Assembly: GCA_947856335.1 (NCBI GenBank) | Contig: CANUCD010000032.1 | Location: forward strand, 1 to 9,754 | DNA: 9,754 nt | From: an uncultured Bacilli bacterium | GTDB lineage: Bacteria; Bacillota_I; Bacilli_A; RF39; UBA660 | Reading direction: 5' to 3' | In this document: one piece after another, positions 6,674-9,754 of the stretch | Numbering within the stretch: position 1 is the first letter of the stretch | How the letters are laid out: each line of letters starts with the position of its first letter | Notes under the pieces: generated by a model | Told to the model about the DNA's origin: nothing | The model's input: the letters and a program-made list of their open reading frames with translations, nothing else | Databases searched by the model: none | Translations under genes and position numbers: made by a program

Positions 6674-7213
6674 TTAATTCTTAAAAGGCATACCAAATGC
6701 CTTTAATAAAGCATAAGCTTCATCATTTGTATGAGCAGTAGTTACGAATACAATATCCATACCTCTTACTTTAACAACATTATCATACTCTATTTCTGGG
6801 AATATTAACTGTTCTTTAATACCCAAAGTATAATTTCCTTTGCCATCAAATGCAGTCTTAGAAACACCTCTAAAGTCTCTTACACGAGGAAGTGCTACAC
6901 GAATAAGTCTTTCCATAAATTCATACATTTTTTCACCACGTAAAGTAACTTTAACACCAATGGCTTGTCCCTCACGAAGTTTAAATCCTGCGATAGAATG
7001 TTTTGCTTTAGTTACAACTGCCTTTTGACCAGTAATTGCTTCTAAATCTTTTAGTGCAGCTTCAATAAATTTATGATCGCTATGACCATCACCACAACCC
7101 ATATTGATAACAATCTTATCTAATTTTGGTACTTGCATAACACTTGAATATTTAAATTCGTCTTTAAGTGATTTTACAATCTCTTTATCATATAATTTCT
7201 TATAATTACTCAT
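6674..7213 (-). CDS. rplE: 50S ribosomal protein L5 (uL5)
   Basis: L5 binds 5S rRNA with L18 on the central protuberance and contacts the P-site tRNA and S13 across the subunit interface. The 179-residue product is typical in length. It has MQVPKLDKIVINMGCGDG (26-43) followed by the GFKLREGQAIGVKVTLRG block. RLIRVALPRVRDFRG comes next, and the C-terminus carries MDIVFVTTAHTNDEAYALLKAFGMPF. The segment after INMG (CGDGHSDHKF) is somewhat divergent from the usual VGDA-type sequence, but it lies in a tolerant loop. The ATG follows rplX by 10 nt; AGGTGA serves as the Shine-Dalgarno site. The stop is TAA. Confidence 0.98.
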   Translation of the reverse strand: MSNYKKLYDKEIVKSLKDEFKYSSVMQVPKLDKIVINMGCGDGHSDHKFIEAALKDLEAITGQKAVVTKAKHSIAGFKLREGQAIGVKVTLRGEKMYEFMERLIRVALPRVRDFRGVSKTAFDGKGNYTLGIKEQLIFPEIEYDNVVKVRGMDIVFVTTAHTNDEAYALLKAFGMPFKN

Positions 7214-7223
7214 AAATATTCAC

Positions 7224-7490
7224 CTACTTACTTTTACTTTCTTTTTTTGATGTTTTGCGAGCTTCTTTAGCTTCAACTTTCTTAACATTTGATACATGAA
7301 TAGGAGCTTCTATATCAAATATTCCACCTTTATCTTGATTATTTCTTGGTTTAACGTGTTTTTTAACAATATTTATTCCTTCAACGACAACTTTATCTTT
7401 ATTCTTTAAAGTTTTAATTACTTTTCCGTTCTTACCTTTATCACGACCAGCAATAACAAGTACTTCATCGCCTACTTTAATTTTCATCAT
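7224..7490 (-). CDS. rplX: 50S ribosomal protein L24 (uL24), shortened C-terminus
   Basis: L24 is an early-assembly protein that binds the 5' end of 23S rRNA and lies near the polypeptide exit. The KOW core is clear: KVGDEVLVIAGRDKGKNGKVI (5-25), VEGINIVKKHVKP (36-48) and EAPIHVSNV (61-69). The usual bacterial protein has about 100 residues, with a C-terminal part containing a TRVGYK...GKKVR..KKSG block. Here that part is missing and replaced by a 19-residue Lys/Ser/Glu tail (70-88). rplE begins 10 nt after the TAG stop, so no continuation in another frame is possible. Two tandem ATGs (7490 and 7487) could start it; the first is 7 nt and the second 10 nt from AGGAGG. The second would give the more family-like MKIKVGD opening. 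Confidence 0.95.
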   Translation of the reverse strand: MMKIKVGDEVLVIAGRDKGKNGKVIKTLKNKDKVVVEGINIVKKHVKPRNNQDKGGIFDIEAPIHVSNVKKVEAKEARKTSKKESKSK

Positions 7491-7497
7491 AAGTAAT

Positions 7498-7503
7498 CCT
7501 CCT
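7498..7503 (-). promoter_or_regulatory. Shine-Dalgarno site of rplX, fused to the rplN stop, before tandem ATGs
   Basis: A perfect AGGAGG shares bases with the rplN TAG (TAGGAGG). It serves two adjacent ATGs, at 7 and 10 nt. Spacing alone does not settle which is used; the products differ by one Met. Confidence 0.82.
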
Positions 7504-7870
7504 AAATAACTTCCTTAGCTAAAGACACAATTTTCATATAGTCTTTTTCTCTAAGCTCTCTAGCAACAGGTCCAAGAACTCTTGTACCAACTGGAGATTT
7601 ATCATCTTTAATAATAACACAAGCATTGTCGTCAAATTTAATATAACTGCCATCGCCTCTTCTAATACCCTCAGTAGTACGTACTATAACAGCCTTTACA
7701 ACTTTACCTTTTTTAACATTACCATTAGGCATAGCTTTTTTTACTGTTCCAACTACTACATCACCAATATTAGCATATTTAACTTTAGATCCACCAAGTA
7801 CACGGATAACTAGTAACTCACGAGCTCCTGTATTATCTGCAACTTTTAATCTACTTTCTTGTTGTACCAT
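7502..7870 (-). CDS. rplN: 50S ribosomal protein L14 (uL14)
   Basis: L14 is a five-stranded barrel protein on the 50S interface side; it forms bridges to 16S rRNA and, in other bacteria, is the target of the RsfS silencing factor. The 122-residue product is exactly family length. It begins MVQQESRLKVADNTGARELL and has the RRGDGSYIKFDDNACVII segment (about 71-88). It ends with GTRVLGPVARELREKDYMKIVSLAKEVI, which is typical to the last residue. The ATG lies 8 nt after the rpsQ stop, and that TAG is fused to the Shine-Dalgarno site (TAGGAGG). This is the first gene of the classical spc operon, but no promoter space separates it from rpsQ. Confidence 0.98.
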   Translation of the reverse strand: MVQQESRLKVADNTGARELLVIRVLGGSKVKYANIGDVVVGTVKKAMPNGNVKKGKVVKAVIVRTTEGIRRGDGSYIKFDDNACVIIKDDKSPVGTRVLGPVARELREKDYMKIVSLAKEVI

Positions 7871-7878
7871 AAATCCTC

Positions 7879-8136
7879 CTATAAAATTACAGCTTTAGAT
7901 ACAACTTCTACAAGCTCATATCTCTTAGTTTTAGAAAGTGGTCTTGTAGCACGTATTCTAACTGTATCTCCAACTCCGGCTTTATTTTCTTCATCATGAG
8001 CAGTATATTTCTTTGAATATTTAACACGTTTCTTATAAAGGGGATGAGTCTTGTAAGTTTCAATTAAAACAGTTATTGTTTTATCATTTTTATTACTTAC
8101 AACTCTACCAACTAATTCTTGTTTTCTATTTTCCAT
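7879..8136 (-). CDS. rpsQ: 30S ribosomal protein S17 (uS17)
   Basis: S17 is a primary 16S rRNA-binding OB-fold protein of the small-subunit body. The 85-residue product has family length. ELVGRVVSNKNDKTITVLIE (7-26) forms the first strands, THPLYKKRVKYSKKY is the basic loop, and GDTVRIRATRPLSKTKRYELVEVV matches the signature near the C-terminus. The ATG at 8136 lies inside the 3' end of rpmC (11-nt overlap), preceded by GGAGGTAA, so it is probably translationally coupled. The stop is TAG. Confidence 0.97.
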   Translation of the reverse strand: MENRKQELVGRVVSNKNDKTITVLIETYKTHPLYKKRVKYSKKYTAHDEENKAGVGDTVRIRATRPLSKTKRYELVEVVSKAVIL

Positions 8137-8338
8137 CTGTATTACCTCCGACTAATTCTCTTTCTTTTAAGATAGTCTTCATTCTCGCAACATCTTTTCT
8201 AAGCATCTTAATTCTAGAAGGTTTATCTAAAGTACCTGTAGATTGTTTCATTCTAAGTGAAAATAATTCTTTCTTAGAATCTAATATTTTACCCTCTAAT
8301 TCTTTTGTAGAAAGTTCTCGTAAATCTTTAATTTTCAT
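8126..8338 (-). CDS. rpmC: 50S ribosomal protein L29 (uL29)
   Basis: L29 is a two-helix protein at the polypeptide exit, next to L23, close to where trigger factor and SRP dock. I choose the ATG at 8338, giving 70 residues beginning MKIKDLRELSTKELEGKI, a standard L29 opening. An upstream in-frame GTG at 8347 lies inside the Shine-Dalgarno sequence, so it is unlikely to be the start. The LFSLRMKQSTGTLDKPSRI middle and the ARMKTILKERE helix are diagnostic. Its start overlaps the end of rplP by 11 nt and its end overlaps rpsQ by 11 nt, each in a different frame. The stop is TAG. Confidence 0.96.
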   Translation of the reverse strand: MKIKDLRELSTKELEGKILDSKKELFSLRMKQSTGTLDKPSRIKMLRKDVARMKTILKERELVGGNTDGK

Positions 8339-8753
8339 GAGATTCACCTTCCTTTTTTACAAATTTAGTTTTAATTGGTAATTTGTGAGAAGCAAGTCTT
8401 AGCGCTTCACGAGCAATGTCTTCTGAAACACCACCAATTTCAAACATAATTTTGCCTTCTTTAACAACTGCAACCCAATCTTCAACATTACCTTTACCTT
8501 TACCTTGACGAGTTTCAAGAGGTTTTCTTGTAAGTGCTAAATGTGGGAATATGTTAATGTATACTTTACCACCACGCTTCATATAACGAGTCATAGCAAT
8601 ACGAGCAGCTTCTATTTGACGAGCACTAATCCATGCTCCATCTGTTGCTTGAAGACCATATTCTCCAAAATGAAGGCTAGTATTTCCTCTTGCATGACCA
8701 TCATAAGAAACACGATGAGGTTTTCTATATTTAGTCTTTTTTGGCATTAACAT
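8328..8753 (-). CDS. rplP: 50S ribosomal protein L16 (uL16)
   Basis: L16 binds between the A site and the central protuberance and is needed for the late step of 50S maturation. The start is set at the ATG at 8753 (141 residues, MLMPKKTKYRKPH), which matches the family's MLMPKR-type opening and sits 9 nt from AGAGGAG. An ATG three codons upstream (8762) abuts the Shine-Dalgarno site and is less likely. Diagnostic segments are FGEYGLQATDGAWISARQIEAARIAMTRYMKRGGK (29-63) and TRQGKGKG (81-88); R82 aligns with the arginine hydroxylated in E. coli L16. REALRLASHKLPIKTKFV follows near the end. The gene overlaps the 3' end of rpsC by 23 nt and runs 11 nt into rpmC. The stop is TAA. Confidence 0.96.
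   Translation of the reverse strand: MLMPKKTKYRKPHRVSYDGHARGNTSLHFGEYGLQATDGAWISARQIEAARIAMTRYMKRGGKVYINIFPHLALTRKPLETRQGKGKGNVEDWVAVVKEGKIMFEIGGVSEDIAREALRLASHKLPIKTKFVKKEGESHEN
8347..8354 (-). promoter_or_regulatory. Shine-Dalgarno site deciding the rpmC start
   Basis: AAGGAAGG, inside the rplP 3' end, is 8 nt from the ATG at 8338. The in-frame GTG at 8347-8345 overlaps this site and so cannot use it, which supports the 70-residue L29. Confidence 0.82.
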
Positions 8754-9408
8754 GAGAACCATCTCCTCTCATCTTTTTCTTGGCTGGTAAAATTTCATCT
8801 TTATATATCCAAACTTTAACACCAATCTTACCATAAGTAGTATCTGCCTCAGAGGTCGCATAATCTACATCAGCTCTAATTGTATGAAGTGGAACAGTAC
8901 CCTCAGTATATCCCTCTGTACGAGCCATCTCAGCTCCACCTAAACGTCCAGATACACTTGTCTTAATTCCTTTAGCTCCAGCTTTCATAGTATTACGAAT
9001 CGCACGTTTTTGTACACTTCTAAATGGAGCACGAGCTTCAATTTGCGCAGCAATATTCTGAGCAACAAGTTTGGCATTCAAATCAGGATTTTTAACTTCA
9101 ACAATATTGATATAAACATCTTCACCAACTAATTTTTTAATTTCGCCTCTTAATTTTTCGATGTCTTCTCCACCACGACCGATAATAACTCCAGGTTTAG
9201 CAGTGTTAATTGTTACATCAACTCTTGATTTTTTTCTAGCTATTTGGATTGAAGCAACAGCAGCGTCTTTAAGTTTTTCTTCCAAATATTCTCTTATTTT
9301 AATATCTTTATTTAAAGTCTTAGCATAGTCTTTATTAGCATACCAACTAGATTCCCAGTCTTTATTAACACCTAATCTAAAACCTATAGGATTTACTTTT
9401 TGACCCAT
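8731..9408 (-). CDS. rpsC: 30S ribosomal protein S3 (uS3)
   Basis: S3 lies at the mRNA entry channel on the small-subunit head and, with S4 and S5, contributes to mRNA unwinding. The 225-residue product opens MGQKVNPIGFRLG. The type II KH domain holds the GxxG loop as IIGRGGEDIEKL (75-86, GRGG at 77-80). The C-terminal domain has MKAGAKGIKTSVSGRLGGAEMAR followed by EGTVPLHTIRADVDY and GVKVWIYKDE. The last dozen residues (MRGDGSHVNAKKD) coincide with the overlap into rplP. The start shares one base with the rplV stop (TAATG), and GGAGGAAG lies just upstream. The stop is TAA. Confidence 0.98.
   Translation of the reverse strand: MGQKVNPIGFRLGVNKDWESSWYANKDYAKTLNKDIKIREYLEEKLKDAAVASIQIARKKSRVDVTINTAKPGVIIGRGGEDIEKLRGEIKKLVGEDVYINIVEVKNPDLNAKLVAQNIAAQIEARAPFRSVQKRAIRNTMKAGAKGIKTSVSGRLGGAEMARTEGYTEGTVPLHTIRADVDYATSEADTTYGKIGVKVWIYKDEILPAKKKMRGDGSHVNAKKD
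8763..8769 (-). promoter_or_regulatory. Shine-Dalgarno site deciding the rplP start
   Basis: AGAGGAG lies within the 3' end of rpsC. Its spacer to the ATG at 8753 is 9 nt, to the ATG at 8762 zero, and to the ATG at 8747 is 15. This picks 8753, in agreement with the family's MLMPK opening. Confidence 0.85.
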
Positions 9409-9754
9409 TATGCTTCCTCCTCAACTTTACCATCACTTACTTTAATAGTAATATGACTTGTTCTTTTATCTCTTCTATCAACATTTCCACGACTAGCGAA
9501 TTTAATTCTCTTATAAACAGGTCCTGGATTGATATAACACTCAGCGATTACTAAATCACTTTCATTTGCACCATTATTATTAACAGCATTACTAATAGCA
9601 CTATTAAGTACTTTAAGAATAAGTTTGCTAGCTTTTGTATTAGTATTTTGTAAAATACCTTGAGCAGTAGCTACATCTTTACCACGTACTAAATCAAGTG
9701 TCATTCTAGCTTTTCTAGGGGCAATCATAGCTCCCTTATGTATTGCATAAGCTT
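9408..9754 (-). CDS. rplV: 50S ribosomal protein L22 (uL22), 5' end beyond window
   Basis: L22 lines the polypeptide exit tunnel with a long beta-hairpin and contacts all 23S rRNA domains. The reading frame is open to the right edge. The eight codons before the ATG at 9728 read AYAIHKGA, which aligns with the usual pre-core residues ahead of the IAPRKAR motif. That ATG is therefore probably an internal Met, and the true start lies a few codons outside. It also has only a 2-nt spacer from GGGAG. Visible signatures are IAPRKARMTLDLVRGKD, LNSAISNAVNN and KRTSHITIKVSDG. The hairpin tip reads KFASRGNVDRRDKR, more divergent than the usual PRARGR-type sequence. rpsC follows with a 1-nt overlap. The stop is TAA. 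Confidence 0.95.
   Translation of the reverse strand, partial: AYAIHKGAMIAPRKARMTLDLVRGKDVATAQGILQNTNTKASKLILKVLNSAISNAVNNNGANESDLVIAECYINPGPVYKRIKFASRGNVDRRDKRTSHITIKVSDGKVEEEA

Larger units (their letters stand above)
1..9754 (-). other. S10-spc-alpha ribosomal protein supercluster (both ends cut)
   Basis: All 22 genes point the same way, and no gap exceeds 20 nt: the largest are 20 nt between rplF and rplR and 20 nt between rpsK and rpoA. Seven junctions overlap: rplV/rpsC 1 nt, rpsC/rplP 23, rplP/rpmC 11, rpmC/rpsQ 11, secY/adk 1, adk/map 4, map/infA 23. I found no room for a promoter or a rho-independent terminator anywhere inside, so a single long transcript, possibly with promoters embedded in coding sequence, is the simplest reading. 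The order is the Gram-positive one apart from the missing rpmD. Confidence 0.93.

Noticed and set aside
6459..7230. S8-type autoregulatory stem-loop near rplE as in E. coli
   Set aside because: I could not make out a 16S h21-like S8 target by eye, and the gaps are only 10-17 nt; no support.
8076..8381. 101-codon plus-strand open frame
   Set aside because: It is antisense to rpsQ, rpmC and rplP, has no Shine-Dalgarno site of the local type, and its hydrophobic sequence reflects the complement of Lys-rich codons.
9749..9754. AAGCTT (HindIII site) at the right edge
   Set aside because: A six-base palindrome is expected by chance in AT-rich DNA and the L22 reading frame runs through it; I infer nothing about cloning or a junction.

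Overview
The window is one uninterrupted stretch of the S10-spc-alpha ribosomal protein supercluster. Every gene lies on the minus strand, so transcription runs from the right edge (position 9754) to the left edge (position 1). In transcription order: rplV (partial), rpsC, rplP, rpmC, rpsQ, rplN, rplX, rplE, rpsN, rpsH, rplF, rplR, rpsE, rplO, secY, adk, map, infA, rpmJ, rpsM, rpsK, rpoA (partial). Every intergenic gap is 20 nt or shorter and many genes touch or overlap. There is therefore no non-coding stretch to describe, and I see no internal promoter, terminator, RNA gene, mobile element, repeat array or CRISPR.

The organism looks like a low-GC Bacillota in the broad Bacilli/Mollicutes neighbourhood. 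The DNA is AT-rich, Shine-Dalgarno sites are strong and near-canonical (AGGAGG), and the secY-adk-map-infA-rpmJ-rpsM-rpsK-rpoA order is the Gram-positive one. S14 is the short zinc-binding type and adenylate kinase carries a four-cysteine LID. Conserved tryptophans are read as TGG, and adk ends in a TGA that overlaps the map ATG. This argues for the standard bacterial code and against the UGA=Trp mycoplasma/spiroplasma groups. rpmD (L30), normally between rpsE and rplO, is absent: rplO starts 1 nt after the rpsE stop. An uncultured, Mollicutes-related Bacilli lineage fits, but the order or family is inference.

Region by region: about 8100-9754 is the end of the S10 part (rplV, rpsC, rplP, rpmC, rpsQ), with successive overlaps. 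About 4170-7870 is the spc part (rplN to rplO, lacking rpmD). About 1100-4173 holds secY (translocon), adk (AMP/ADP balance), map (N-terminal Met removal), infA (IF1) and rpmJ (L36). About 1-1087 is the alpha part (rpsM, rpsK, start of rpoA). Together they build both ribosomal subunits and link translation to initiation, N-terminal processing, secretion and RNA polymerase assembly.

This is core-genome sequence and I see no undescribed system in it. The points worth a second look are small: loss of rpmD, an L24 without its usual C-terminal part, an Ala-substituted P-loop in adenylate kinase, an N-terminally extended IF1, an unusually high share of TAG stops with rare TGA, stop codons fused into Shine-Dalgarno sites, and divergent sequence in the L22 hairpin and S11 tail.
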